From: Cylindrospermopsis curvispora GIHE-G1 | GTDB taxonomy: Bacteria; Cyanobacteriota; Cyanobacteriia; Cyanobacteriales; Nostocaceae | Direction: 5' to 3' | NCBI RefSeq assembly: GCF_014489415.1 | Contig: NZ_CP060822.1 | Span: 3,271,501-3,335,500 of the forward strand | DNA length: 64,000 bases | Part shown: positions 8,996 to 19,540 of the stretch, piece by piece | Layout of the letters: every line of letters begins with the position of its first letter | Position numbering within the stretch: position 1 is the stretch's first letter | The notes under the pieces: model-generated | What the model saw: only the letters and a program-made list of their open reading frames with translations | What the model was told of the DNA's origin: nothing | The model's database searches: none | Program-made: the position numbers and the translations under genes

Positions 8996-9649
8996 TTATT
9001 TACTGACTTTAGCTCGATAAAGTAGTTTTTCTTCTTGCCTATACCCAATATAAACTACTTTTACAGCTTCACCTATTCCAGCAGTACCCTGCAACAATTC
9101 GTGATATTGGGGATCGTAGGGTACTTCTGCTCCTACAGATGCGATCGCCTGTATTCCCCAGGTAGATAAGAGTTTTTCCAATGGTTTTTCCACTAAGGGT
9201 AATATTTTTATTGCTTCTAGTTGGGGGTTTGCCCTCACCTTCTGTGCAGCAGTAGGAAAAAACAATAATAAAGACTCTATAATTTGTAATGTGTTTTGCT
9301 GAAACTCTTTTTCCAAAACTTCTCGCTGCTGTTCTAGCTTAACTAGGGATCGCTCGTATTCTTGTTGTATTTGAACTAGTTGTTGCCGTATTAAGTCAGA
9401 ATCTAGCTGTTTAGTATCCATCTGATTAAGAGGATCGGAAAAAATCTCCACCAGTTGATTGAAGGAAACTCCTAAGGTAGCAGACAAATTCTGCAACACG
9501 TTGAGTTTCATCCCTGATACGCACCCACGCCGTAGGCGTAATATTTGCCTTTCTGAGATAGCAGCGGTGCGACCAAGATCTTTAAAACTGGAAATGCCAG
9601 CTTTGCCCATTAAAATCCGCAATTGGGGTGTAAAATCCGTGGAAGACAT
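8996..9649 (-). CDS. HTH protein with coiled coil and GrpE-like C-terminus
   Basis: The start was set at ATG 9649 (MSSTDFTPQLRILM), 217 residues, because GGCAGG lies 7 nt upstream; a longer reading from 9721 lacks this. The N-terminus is an XRE-like helix-turn-helix (about residues 10-65: ISERQILRLRRGCVSGMKLNVLQNLSATLGVS). A long Gln/Glu-rich coiled coil follows (about 85-135), then a compact segment resembling the GrpE beta domain (VPYDPQYHELLQG). Relatives in cyanobacteria are annotated as GrpE-like. DNA binding and a link to the DnaK system are inferences. Confidence 0.65.
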   Translation of the reverse strand: MSSTDFTPQLRILMGKAGISSFKDLGRTAAISERQILRLRRGCVSGMKLNVLQNLSATLGVSFNQLVEIFSDPLNQMDTKQLDSDLIRQQLVQIQQEYERSLVKLEQQREVLEKEFQQNTLQIIESLLLFFPTAAQKVRANPQLEAIKILPLVEKPLEKLLSTWGIQAIASVGAEVPYDPQYHELLQGTAGIGEAVKVVYIGYRQEEKLLYRAKVSK

Positions 9650-9919
9650 AAAAAAACCTGCCAAGTCTAGAGTTGTATGGTTGGCCTTCATCCTTCCAGC
9701 AGGAGATTGTGCCACACTCAATTACATAACTAAAACTTATCATTTGCGGGGAACTGAACTTCATTACTAATCGTAGTAGATTTTTCGTTACAAGATTTAA
9801 CTTTTCCCCTAGTATCAGAAATTGAGGTAAATAAAAACCGATGGCTGTTCTCAAAAGACAACCTATCCATTGGTTTTATTGGCCTGTACTTCACACTCCC
9901 GATCACAAAAGAGGAATAA

Positions 9920-10222
<303 letters not shown>

Positions 10223-10305
10223 AAGTTACCCGTTATCCCAATCAAATGCCGCCCTACGATTATGAGACTATAAGAGTATGGCGGTATTATTATGTTGGTC
10301 TATCC

Positions 10306-11883
10306 TTATCTACGGAAAATTTCAATTTTTGTACCCGGGTAATAAAAGGTAAGAATTTTGTCACTTGACCAACCTAATTGGGCTAAATTTTGAGACCCTG
10401 TTTGACTTAAACCTACTCCATGTCCTAACCCCCCACCAATAAAAGCATATCCCCATACCTGAGACTTTCCCTTATTTATTGGTTGTAAGTAAAACAGTGT
10501 ACTTACAGGAGCTGCAAAAGCACTACGAACCTCATCTTTGTGTAAATCGAAGATTCCAATATCCGTTTTGACAGCCAATGCTAAAATTCTGCCACTGGGA
10601 CTTCTTTTAGTAATGGACATCGCTTCAATATTCTTAAAATTGGCATACTGACTATTTTTCGCTTTTAGAAACTTTTGTAAATCTTTAGTAATATCCTCTA
10701 AACTTGTTTCTCTACGCCAACGAAATACATCCCATTTACTTTCGTTAAATCCTTGTTCCAAACTAATAAACTGACGAAAATTCTCTTCATCAGCCAAACT
10801 TTTCTGGGACAGGTTCCAAATGTCTTTAGGCCCATCTACCACGGGACGTAAATAAGGACGATCTTCCCCATTCCAAACATCACTAAAATAAGCTGTTACA
10901 CCTCCCGTAGTGGAAGAATATAGAGCATCCACTAGCTCGTTCTTATAGGTTAACACTTTACCTCTAGTGCTGGCGATCGCCTGATCGGTTTTTTTACTTG
11001 CGCCATTCAATCCATCATATACCTGACAGTGGGTATCCGCACATAGCTGATAGTTATCCACAGCAAATCTATGTATATTGCGTAGGGCATAAGTACGAGC
11101 GATAATTGCTTGAGCTTCAAGAGCTGCTTCGGGTGCTTTTGTGCCAATTTCATAGGGTATAACTCCTCGTAAATAAGTTTCTAGACCTACGAGATTTACC
11201 AAAGAGTAGCTACCATAGGCATTAGGTTGTAAATACAAATTACCAGGAAAAAGTTTTTTACCACCGGGTTTTCGGTTATTATTAACCCATATCTTTCCCT
11301 TGCGACTAGTAATTTCCAGATAACTACTAGTGTATTGACGACCATTAACTTCCCAGGTTACCCTAGCTACTTGTTTAATAACCTGCGTATTTAAATAAGG
11401 TAGTTTATCACCGGATGTATGAATGCTATTCAATAATAAACGTCTAAGTAAAGGAGTACTATAAACATCTCGCTTTGCCCAAACTTGCCAACGTTCTGGC
11501 TGGGCTATTTCCACTTCCAGACCCTGAGAACGCCACTTTTTGGCACTGTCTTCTGCTGTTTCAAAAGTCCGATAATCTCCCAGCACCAATACTTCCCACA
11601 CTTGGGGTTGTCTGAGAGTTTCCATAATTGGAATCAGCTCAACAGTGTTAGCAGTAGAAATCACAGTTTTTTGTCCATCATTTGTCTGCCATTTTAGCGT
11701 TAAATCGTCACCAGAAGTAGCTTTGAGGTTTAATTTGTCCGTCTTAACCGAAGCAAATCGTTGTACAATGCCAATTTTCAGTTCCCTATCTTGACTGCTG
11801 ATAGGATCAGAAGCTCCCGTTAGTCCCAATAGGGAAAGGGTGACTAGTATATTGCATGCTGAACGCCAGAAAAATATTCTCAT
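10306..11883 (-). CDS. SpoIID/LytB-domain protein
   Basis: The start was set at ATG 11883 (MRIFFWRSACNILVTLSLLG), which gives a clean signal peptide; 525 residues. The C-terminal half carries the SpoIID/LytB domain, with APEAALEAQAIIARTYALRN and the terminal GGGLGHGVGLSQTGSQNLAQLGWS block. SpoIID proteins are lytic transglycosylases acting on denuded peptidoglycan glycan strands. The N-terminal ~200 residues look like an SPOR/amidase-enhancer-like extension. It is probably periplasmic. A second SpoIID gene lies 3.3 kb away, past hpnB and shc. Confidence 0.85.
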   Translation of the reverse strand: MRIFFWRSACNILVTLSLLGLTGASDPISSQDRELKIGIVQRFASVKTDKLNLKATSGDDLTLKWQTNDGQKTVISTANTVELIPIMETLRQPQVWEVLVLGDYRTFETAEDSAKKWRSQGLEVEIAQPERWQVWAKRDVYSTPLLRRLLLNSIHTSGDKLPYLNTQVIKQVARVTWEVNGRQYTSSYLEITSRKGKIWVNNNRKPGGKKLFPGNLYLQPNAYGSYSLVNLVGLETYLRGVIPYEIGTKAPEAALEAQAIIARTYALRNIHRFAVDNYQLCADTHCQVYDGLNGASKKTDQAIASTRGKVLTYKNELVDALYSSTTGGVTAYFSDVWNGEDRPYLRPVVDGPKDIWNLSQKSLADEENFRQFISLEQGFNESKWDVFRWRRETSLEDITKDLQKFLKAKNSQYANFKNIEAMSITKRSPSGRILALAVKTDIGIFDLHKDEVRSAFAAPVSTLFYLQPINKGKSQVWGYAFIGGGLGHGVGLSQTGSQNLAQLGWSSDKILTFYYPGTKIEIFRR

Positions 11884-12009
11884 GAAAACTTCAATGAAAG
11901 CTGAGTAATAGACCACGGGCACCCATAAACCCGTAACATAATAATCCTTGATTTTTGCTCAAATCCCGACAATTACTACTAAATATTAGACTTTCTCCAG
12001 GAAACCCAC

Positions 12010-13173
12010 CTAATAAACTCTACCTTTCCAGCTACCACCTTTACCTTGCCAATGACGATAAGCTGAATCTACGGTCATAAAGGTATAAAAGAGGGCAATT
12101 AGGGGTAAAAACCCGGCAAACCAGAGAGGACATTGGTAAAAGATAATGATGGGTAAATAAGCAAAACTCATTAATAGCCAAGTTATTAAACCCAGGGGAG
12201 AAATCAGCACATTATTTATACCTAAACCAATAATGATTCCCACCACAGGTAAGATATAAACTATCACCATACCCAACACACTACCCATTAATAGTAAGGG
12301 AGAGTAACTTAGCTGAGTATAGGCGCTGCGAGCTACCATGTTCCAAATAGTTTCTAAGGAATTATAGGTACGTAAACTGACAGTTAGGGAACTTAGTCCT
12401 AACCAAATTCTTCCTCCCTGGGATTTCACAGCTTTAGCTAAAGAACAATCATCAATCAAAGCGTGACTAATTGTTTTTAGTCCACCAATCTTTTCTAGGG
12501 TTTGCCTACGAATTAAAATGCATCCACCAGCTGCTGCAGCCATAGATTTTTTGGGATTATTGACCCAAGCAAAAGGATAGAGTTTTTGAAAGAAGAAGAC
12601 AAAAGCAGGTATTAATAGTTTTTCCCAAAAACTTTCACACCGGAGCTTGACCATTATAGATACTAGATCTAAACCTTCTGTTTCCGCTTTGTGGACTAAT
12701 TGACCTAAATTGCTGATATGATGTTCTATATCCGCATCGGTAAACAAAAAATAATTTGGGTTTAATTCCAGAGCTTTTTGCACACCCTGTTCCATTGCCC
12801 AAATTTTGCCAGTCCAACCTATGGGTAAATCCCTACCAGTCAAAATTTCTAGTTGGCTAACCCGACCAACTGCATGAGCTGCTTCCTTGGCAAAATCGGC
12901 CGTACCATCCCTACTTTGGTCATCCACTACAAATATATTCACCTCCCCTGGATAGTCTTGTAACAAAAGTGATTTTATGGTTGTGGCTATAAAATCTGCT
13001 TCGTTACGTGCTGGAATGATTACACAAATTCTAGGTAAAAATGTGAAGTTATTTGTTGTAGGGGTTATGGGCTTTAATAGTTGATCTACCCGCCAAAACT
13101 GCCCCCAAAATAAAAGCAAAAACAACCAAGTCCCTAAGGATAAAACCATCAAACCTAATAGAATTTGTTCCAT
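12010..13173 (-). CDS. hpnB: Hopanoid-associated glycosyltransferase (HpnB-like)
   Basis: A 387-residue GT2-family protein. There is an N-terminal membrane segment, then a GT-A domain with PARNEADFI, VVDDQSRDGT and FTDADIEH (the DxD metal site), and HALIDDCSLAKAVKSQGGRIW, then three or four C-terminal membrane segments. This architecture fits HpnB, and the gene is divergent from squalene-hopene cyclase with a 130-bp shared upstream region, which supports a hopanoid role. The sugar acceptor is not proven. Confidence 0.8.
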   Translation of the reverse strand: MEQILLGLMVLSLGTWLFLLLFWGQFWRVDQLLKPITPTTNNFTFLPRICVIIPARNEADFIATTIKSLLLQDYPGEVNIFVVDDQSRDGTADFAKEAAHAVGRVSQLEILTGRDLPIGWTGKIWAMEQGVQKALELNPNYFLFTDADIEHHISNLGQLVHKAETEGLDLVSIMVKLRCESFWEKLLIPAFVFFFQKLYPFAWVNNPKKSMAAAAGGCILIRRQTLEKIGGLKTISHALIDDCSLAKAVKSQGGRIWLGLSSLTVSLRTYNSLETIWNMVARSAYTQLSYSPLLLMGSVLGMVIVYILPVVGIIIGLGINNVLISPLGLITWLLMSFAYLPIIIFYQCPLWFAGFLPLIALFYTFMTVDSAYRHWQGKGGSWKGRVY

Positions 13174-13303
13174 CTCCGCTTCTCTAAGGTATTAGTTTCA
13201 TCAGAAATATACTCGAATATAGATAAATATGATAATATAATAGGTATCACCAAGGCTAGGTGGCAAAACTCCACGGAGGGGGATCTGTTAAAATCAACGT
13301 TTT

Positions 13304-15226
13304 ATGCAAACACAACCTAGGATAAATATCAAGGAAATTACCCAGGCGATCGCAGCTAGTCAAGAGCATCTATTGTCAATCCAGAGACCAGAGGGCTATT
13401 GGTGGGGTGAACTAGAGTCAAATGTGACTATTACTGTAGAAGTTTTACTGTTACATAAAATTTGGGGAACCTGTGAAAACAGGGCTTTATATAAAATTGA
13501 AAATTATTTGCGATGCCAACAAAGAGAACATGGTGGTTGGGAACTATACTATGGAGATGGGGGAGATCTCAGTACCAGTGTGGAAGCTTATATGGGTTTA
13601 AGGTTATTGGGAGTACCTGCAACAGATACAGCACTGGTAAAAGCTAAATCCTGGATTTTAAAAAAAGGTGGCATTAGTAAAACCCGGATTTTCACCAAAT
13701 TACATCTAGCACTAATAGGTTGTTATAACTGGCGCGGGTTACCTTCATTACCACCCTGGGTCATGTTATTACCAGATTATTTCCCCTTTAATATTTATGA
13801 GCTTTCCAGTTGGGCCCGTTCTAGCACAGTACCATTATTAATAGTCTTTAATCGAAAACCAGTCTTTGATATAGATTCTCCCATTAGTTTAGATGAGCTA
13901 TATGCTGAAGGAATAGATAATGCGCAGTGGGAACTGCCAAAAAACAATGATTGGTCAGACATCTTCACCCTATTAGATGATGGGTTCAAATTGGCAGAAA
14001 CTTTAAATTTAGTCCCATTGCGAGACCAGGGGATAAAAGCAGCAGAGAAATGGATTTTAGAGCGCCAAGAGTCTACAGGAGACTGGGGGGGAATTATTCC
14101 TGCCATGTTAAATTCCCTATTAGCTTTAAAATGTCTAAACTATAAAGCAGACGACCCAATTATTTATGGAGGTTTAAAGGCGGTTGATAATTTTGTCATC
14201 GAAACAGATAACAGCTACTGCGTGCAGCCTTGTGTCTCTCCCGTATGGGACACAGCCTGGGCAATTCGGGCCCTAATTGATTCGGGTATGGCTCCGGATG
14301 ACCCAGTAATTGTTAAAGCTGGGGAATGGTTAATAGATAAGCAAATAATAGATTATGGAGACTGGGCTGTCAAAAATAAACAAGGCCAACCTGGTGCTTG
14401 GGCATTTGAATTCCACAATCGCTTTTATCCTGATGTGGATGATTCCGCTGTGGTGGTGATGGCCTTACATCAAGCCAAATTACCGAATGAAAATCTAAAA
14501 AAACAAGCTATTAAACGAGCTGTGAATTGGATTATATCCATGCAATGCAAATCCGGGGGTTGGGCCGCTTTTGATATTGATAATGACCAAGAATGGCTAA
14601 ATTATATCCCATACGGTGATTTAAAAGCTATGATTGACCCTAATACTGCGGATGTTACCGCTAGGGTAATTGAAATGTTGGGTGTTTGTAAACTATCCAT
14701 CCCATCCCAGAAGCTAGATCAAGCTATGAATTATCTGCTGGGGGAGCAAGAAACAGAAGGTTGTTGGTTTGGACGTTGGGGAGTTAATTATATCTATGGA
14801 ACTAGTGGTGTACTATCAGCTTTGGCCTTGATTAATCCCCAGAAATATCTTAGTAATATAGAAAAAGGTGCCAACTGGTTGAAACAAGTACAAAACCCTG
14901 ACGGTGGTTGGGGTGAAACCTGTTTGAGTTATGGTGACCCCAACTTTAAGGGAAAAGGTGATAGCACACCATCTCAAACCGCATGGGGATTAATGGGACT
15001 CATTGCTGCTGGTGAAGCAAGGCAAAACTTTGATTTGACCACTATGGAAAAAGCTGTTAATTACTTATTAACAACCCAAAGATTAGACGGTACTTGGGAT
15101 GAGTCATACTTTACCGGAACTGGTTTCCCCGGTCATTTTTATCTCAAATATCATCTCTATCAACAGTATTTTCCCTTACTAGCTTTGGGGAGATATAGGA
15201 GAATTGTGAACTCTACTTGGCCTTAA
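13304..15226 (+). CDS. shc: Squalene-hopene cyclase
   Basis: A 640-residue class II triterpene cyclase, full length. The catalytic acid motif DVDDSA (DxDD) is near residue 385, and QW repeats are scattered (QESTGDWGG, QCKSGGWAAFD, QNPDGGWGET, QRLDGTWDES). It folds squalene into hopene and diplopterol at the membrane, the first step of hopanoid synthesis. It is divergent from hpnB. Its last 14 bp overlap the 3' end of the convergent SpoIID gene. Confidence 0.95.
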   Translation: MQTQPRINIKEITQAIAASQEHLLSIQRPEGYWWGELESNVTITVEVLLLHKIWGTCENRALYKIENYLRCQQREHGGWELYYGDGGDLSTSVEAYMGLRLLGVPATDTALVKAKSWILKKGGISKTRIFTKLHLALIGCYNWRGLPSLPPWVMLLPDYFPFNIYELSSWARSSTVPLLIVFNRKPVFDIDSPISLDELYAEGIDNAQWELPKNNDWSDIFTLLDDGFKLAETLNLVPLRDQGIKAAEKWILERQESTGDWGGIIPAMLNSLLALKCLNYKADDPIIYGGLKAVDNFVIETDNSYCVQPCVSPVWDTAWAIRALIDSGMAPDDPVIVKAGEWLIDKQIIDYGDWAVKNKQGQPGAWAFEFHNRFYPDVDDSAVVVMALHQAKLPNENLKKQAIKRAVNWIISMQCKSGGWAAFDIDNDQEWLNYIPYGDLKAMIDPNTADVTARVIEMLGVCKLSIPSQKLDQAMNYLLGEQETEGCWFGRWGVNYIYGTSGVLSALALINPQKYLSNIEKGANWLKQVQNPDGGWGETCLSYGDPNFKGKGDSTPSQTAWGLMGLIAAGEARQNFDLTTMEKAVNYLLTTQRLDGTWDESYFTGTGFPGHFYLKYHLYQQYFPLLALGRYRRIVNSTWP

Positions 15227-16370
15227 TCGGAGTTAAAGCTACACCCTTGTAGTAGTATCCTAGGATTTGTAAGTAGTTGAATCCATTTTTGGCTAGAATA
15301 TAAGCTCCCCATTGACTCATTCCTAAACCATGGCCAAAACCTAATCCTTGTAGAACAAAGTTACCATTTACATCTTTATTCACCGTGAAACGGGTGCTTC
15401 TAAGCTTGAGGATGGTACGAACTTCTTCACCTTTGAGAACCTTGCTTCCTTGATCACCAACAATTCTTAAAGTTTTAACACTGCGAAAAGGAGATAGGGA
15501 CTCAATAATTATTTCTCTCACACTACCTACACCGGGGACACGGTCACTAATTTGTTCAGAACTGAAAGTGCTGTTCCAGTTACATTCCCTGATGTTTTGG
15601 TCAAAATCTTGAACTGCTCGCAAGTAAGGAAGAGGGTTTCCCCATACATCCTCCACATTTTCCGTGTGTCCACCAGAACAAGCGTGAAATGCTGAAAGAA
15701 TAATTTGGTTCTCATAAGTGAGAACCTGACCCTTAGTTACATCAACCGCACTATAGGTTTTAGGAGATTCACTACTTACACCGTGATAAACTTGCCAACT
15801 ATCAGGACTATCCCCTAGGTCATAGAGAGGATTGTTCCGTTGTTCCTTTCTCTTGTACAAAGCATAGGTACGAGCTGCGATCGCCTGGGCTTTGAGAGCT
15901 TCTTCATGCCAACTAGAGCTCATTTCTCCACCAACTACACTGTAGAGATACTCTTCTAGGTCTACCCAGTTGACAGCGGTTATACCCTTCCCTGTAGATA
16001 CAATAAGAGTTCTACCACGAAACCAGCGATCGCCTATGTAGACATATCCTTTAGCAGTGGGTTCAATCCAAAATAAACCAGACTGCCATCTATCTAAAGC
16101 TACTCCTCCTGGGATTGCCTGTGCTGCATAGGAATTACTACCTGTTAGTTCTCCTAAATTGCGTCCAGAACCATCCTTAACTATAGCTGTAGTGGATGCA
16201 CCAACCTTAATTTGCTCAACTTCCTTTTCGATAGCTATACGCAAAATAACGGATGCTTGAGCAGGAGCGGTAAAAGCGAACCATACAATAATAGCTATCC
16301 ACCAATTTTTGCTCCAACGGTGAGGAGATAAAGTGTTTAGTAAATTATTCAAGTGTAATTGGTTTTTCAT
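15213..16370 (-). CDS. SpoIID/LytB-domain protein (second copy)
   Basis: A 385-residue protein with a hydrophobic segment (WWIAIIVWFAFTAPAQA) that looks like an uncleaved or late signal peptide. The SpoIID domain has HEEALKAQAIAARTYALYKR and the terminal LGFGHGLGMSQWGAYILAKNGF. It is a probable periplasmic glycan-strand lyase. It is shorter than its paralog at 10306-11883 and lacks the long N-terminal extension. It overlaps the shc stop by 14 bp in convergent orientation. Confidence 0.85.
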   Translation of the reverse strand: MKNQLHLNNLLNTLSPHRWSKNWWIAIIVWFAFTAPAQASVILRIAIEKEVEQIKVGASTTAIVKDGSGRNLGELTGSNSYAAQAIPGGVALDRWQSGLFWIEPTAKGYVYIGDRWFRGRTLIVSTGKGITAVNWVDLEEYLYSVVGGEMSSSWHEEALKAQAIAARTYALYKRKEQRNNPLYDLGDSPDSWQVYHGVSSESPKTYSAVDVTKGQVLTYENQIILSAFHACSGGHTENVEDVWGNPLPYLRAVQDFDQNIRECNWNSTFSSEQISDRVPGVGSVREIIIESLSPFRSVKTLRIVGDQGSKVLKGEEVRTILKLRSTRFTVNKDVNGNFVLQGLGFGHGLGMSQWGAYILAKNGFNYLQILGYYYKGVALTPIKAK

Positions 16371-16470
16371 GCTAGTAATACTAATAATTGAAGTTAAAAG
16401 CTTTTACCAGTTTACACGAAATTTCTGTGCTAGGCAATTTTCTGCTGGTTATTTCCCAGGTTCAACAGGG

Positions 16471-18675
16471 TTAAAAATTAAAGTTGGTATCAGAATGGTG
16501 GAATTGATTAGAGACAATACCAATTAAATTGAAATCGCTCAATATTTCCCTAGCTTGTATGAGTTGATCTGGAGTTAATTGTCCAATTCTTCCCACCATG
16601 ACAATACTATTAGAAACCGATGCCATAATTCTAGCTTCTACACCATCCAATAGGGAACAAGCATCAATAATTACCAGATCATAAATACCTTCCAACACTT
16701 CCAGTAACTCCTGGAATTTTCCCGATGTCAATAAACTAACTACATTATCTGGTTGTGGTCCTGCGGTGAGAACATCAATCAGGGGATGAATGGGTTGAAC
16801 ATAATTGGCAAATTGTGTCTTGATATCGTCCAGCAATAACAGAGATAAACCCCAATCATTATGAATTGACAGAACTTTGTGCAATTCGGGAGAGCGTAAA
16901 TTTCCATCAATAACTAATACTCTTTGGTGCATATTTGCCGCACTAGCACCTAAGCCTATAGCTAAAGTTGTTTTACCTTCTCCTGGTAATGCAGAAGTCA
17001 ACATTAAAGATTTAAATGGCAGGGAATTATGGTGGACTTGCAGATTATGATAAATCATATCCAGGTTCTGATTACCAGATAAGCTAATTACATTGCTTGT
17101 AGTTTCCGCAATTGCTGCTGTTTGTCGTTTTTGTTGAATTGTTTCTTTTAATCTAGTTTTGAGTCTGCTTTTCCAACTATTTTTAAAAATAGACGTGCCT
17201 AATTGAGGAAGACAACCAATTAAAGGAATGTTGGCAATGTTTTGTAAGTCTAGGGGTGAAATAATTGCCCGGTTGAACATTTCCCGTACCAACACTACAA
17301 TAATACCCAAAATTGGTCCGGTTACTATTCCTCCCAGAATCAATAGCCATTTTCTGTTTCCAATATAAATCCCTATATTTGGTGTCTCTAAAACTTGCAA
17401 CTGAAAACTGCTTTGAGCAATTTTCATTCCTAAAGATTGTTGAAATTGTAGCATTTGTCCAAGATTCTGTCTCTGGATTTTTGTTGCTGACAATAGCTGA
17501 TTATACTCTGTAATAATACCTGGAAATTTACTCAAAAGCTCGCGAATTTCAAGTTCAGATTTAGCCAATTTATTATCCTGCTCAACCAGCTGAATTTGTT
17601 GTTTTTGGAACTGGGATAAATCTTCGGATAATGTCTTTTCTATTCCTGCAATATATTCGGGGTTTAATTTATCCTTTGTTGAGTTATTGACCTGGGAAAG
17701 TTGTAGTTCTTTTTTCAGAACCTCCAGTTGCATTTTGTGTTTTTCTTTGAGCCTAATTACCACCGGATAGCTTTCAGTATAACGAGAAAGTTGTTGAGCT
17801 AAGTTAGCTTCTGTCTTTCTAATTTCTGCAACCAAGTTTTGATAATTTTTACCATCATTTAAACTGGCGAAACTTTGTTGGTTTTGGAAAGATAAGAGTT
17901 TTCTTTCTATATCTTTGATTCTTGCATCTAAATCTTTAATTTGAGAACGATAATTTTCTCGTTGCTTTTGAATATCAGTCAAAGATTGGAAGAAGACTTT
18001 CGTTTGTATTTGTGGATCAATAAGACTATGTTTTTTTTGAAAAATAGCCAATTTTTTCTCTGCAGCTAAAGCATTAGTTTGCAATTTTGGCAATTGACTA
18101 TTTACGAAATTTATTCCTTGACTAAGACGCTGATTTTTTACTTCCAGATTATAATCTTGATAAGCCTTTTCTAGAGCTTGTAGCACTCTTTGTGTTTTGA
18201 CTGGATTGGAATCTTTAAATGAAATAACAAATATGGGATTATTAACTTTAGATGTTGATGAAATATTATCAGCAAGTCTAATTTGTAATTGCCCATCTGC
18301 ACCAAAATCAACTTTGTCTCTAATATCTTTTAATTGAATATCTGGATAATCTTTATGCAGTATATCCACCGCTTTTTGTAAGAGTTTGCCACTGAGTAAA
18401 AACCTCATTTGGTGACCATAAGAGTCAGTTTTATTAGAAGTCTGATTAGATCTTAACTCTGGTTCCAAATCATCACTAATCATGACCTGCATGGAGCTTT
18501 GATACATGGGTTTCGTGATAACAGCAATCAGACTTGTAACTGAAATTACTCCACAGGAAATACCCATGATCAAAAAGCGCCGATATGAGAGAATTTTTGA
18601 TATTTTTTCTATATCAAATCTTTTTTTTGTCTGGGTATTAACCATCGATTTATCATTGAGAATAGTTGTGGTCAC
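16471..18675 (-). CDS. Wzc-like polysaccharide chain-length/export tyrosine kinase
   Basis: A 734-residue fusion of a Wzz-type membrane region and a BY-kinase. A transmembrane segment lies near residues 35-55, and a long periplasmic coiled-coil domain (about 180-420) carries an LNPEYIAGIEKTL-type segment. A second transmembrane segment is near 445-470, and the kinase domain has Walker A ALPGEGKTTLAIGL, A' VIDGNLRSP (Asn at the usual second Asp) and B LVIIDACSLLDG. No C-terminal tyrosine cluster is seen, so autophosphorylation may be limited. It should regulate capsule or exopolysaccharide export at the inner membrane. No glycosyltransferase cluster is attached here. Confidence 0.85.
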   Translation of the reverse strand: MTTTILNDKSMVNTQTKKRFDIEKISKILSYRRFLIMGISCGVISVTSLIAVITKPMYQSSMQVMISDDLEPELRSNQTSNKTDSYGHQMRFLLSGKLLQKAVDILHKDYPDIQLKDIRDKVDFGADGQLQIRLADNISSTSKVNNPIFVISFKDSNPVKTQRVLQALEKAYQDYNLEVKNQRLSQGINFVNSQLPKLQTNALAAEKKLAIFQKKHSLIDPQIQTKVFFQSLTDIQKQRENYRSQIKDLDARIKDIERKLLSFQNQQSFASLNDGKNYQNLVAEIRKTEANLAQQLSRYTESYPVVIRLKEKHKMQLEVLKKELQLSQVNNSTKDKLNPEYIAGIEKTLSEDLSQFQKQQIQLVEQDNKLAKSELEIRELLSKFPGIITEYNQLLSATKIQRQNLGQMLQFQQSLGMKIAQSSFQLQVLETPNIGIYIGNRKWLLILGGIVTGPILGIIVVLVREMFNRAIISPLDLQNIANIPLIGCLPQLGTSIFKNSWKSRLKTRLKETIQQKRQTAAIAETTSNVISLSGNQNLDMIYHNLQVHHNSLPFKSLMLTSALPGEGKTTLAIGLGASAANMHQRVLVIDGNLRSPELHKVLSIHNDWGLSLLLLDDIKTQFANYVQPIHPLIDVLTAGPQPDNVVSLLTSGKFQELLEVLEGIYDLVIIDACSLLDGVEARIMASVSNSIVMVGRIGQLTPDQLIQAREILSDFNLIGIVSNQFHHSDTNFNF

Positions 18676-18861
18676 TAGACAAGTCCTCTAATATTCAAAC
18701 TATATATAGAGAGATTCTTCCAATGTCTATTTTTGGCAGACATTATGTAGTTATTGTGTAATCAACTAACAGATTCACTCTGATATATATTATGTCAGGA
18801 CTATAATAGTAACTTTATCTCCAGAAATTTTAAAGCTTTGATAAACTTTTTGCTAAGGTTT

Positions 18862-19521
18862 TTATAGCCTTCCTATCCTGATATTATCTTGAGTGGAAAC
18901 TTTTCTTTCTTGTCTAGAAATAATTCCTAGGGTAATTTGTTTCATCAATGAGTATAATGCCCAGAGAATTATGAAGCTGATAAGGATAATTACTAGCGGT
19001 TGTTTTCCTAGTAATTCTTCTATACCTTTAGTTAATATTGTATCTGGTTGAGTAACTAGATCCCAGCTGTTAAAGCGCAAGAAACGCCCCCAATAAATGC
19101 CAATGGCATTTAGTATATGGGTAATTAATTCTACTGGCATAATCCATGAACTTCGCTGGATACGATGCAAATAGTGACCTAAATTAATGAGGGAAATAAC
19201 ATAAGCTTGAAATCCAGCTAGGATGACTAATAAATATGTGGGAATCAAGATTAGTGTAATTACCCAAATTGATGGAATATTGCGAATGTCATCAATCAGA
19301 TGAATGACATCCGTTAATAGGTAAGGAGCATTGGGTAGAAAAGCATAGAACACTAAAAATACTGGCCACCAAACTAAGGATGGTTTTTGTCTCCCACGAA
19401 ATAACCAAATACTTAGAACTAAGGGGATAAATGCTAAAAATAAGTTCCATGTCATCCATCTGATATTTATTTGTAATACCTGGATAACTTTCACTATTAA
19501 TTCTATTACTTCTGCTTTCAT
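18862..19521 (-). CDS. DUF1361 membrane protein
   Basis: A 219-residue integral membrane protein with about six hydrophobic segments. The motif WPVFLVFYAFLPNAPYLLTDVIHL is typical of DUF1361. It starts 20 bp after the lipoprotein gene upstream and may be co-transcribed with it. No function is known for the family. Confidence 0.75.
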   Translation of the reverse strand: MKAEVIELIVKVIQVLQINIRWMTWNLFLAFIPLVLSIWLFRGRQKPSLVWWPVFLVFYAFLPNAPYLLTDVIHLIDDIRNIPSIWVITLILIPTYLLVILAGFQAYVISLINLGHYLHRIQRSSWIMPVELITHILNAIGIYWGRFLRFNSWDLVTQPDTILTKGIEELLGKQPLVIILISFIILWALYSLMKQITLGIISRQERKVSTQDNIRIGRL

Positions 19522-19540
19522 GATTACAGGTTCACTCGCT

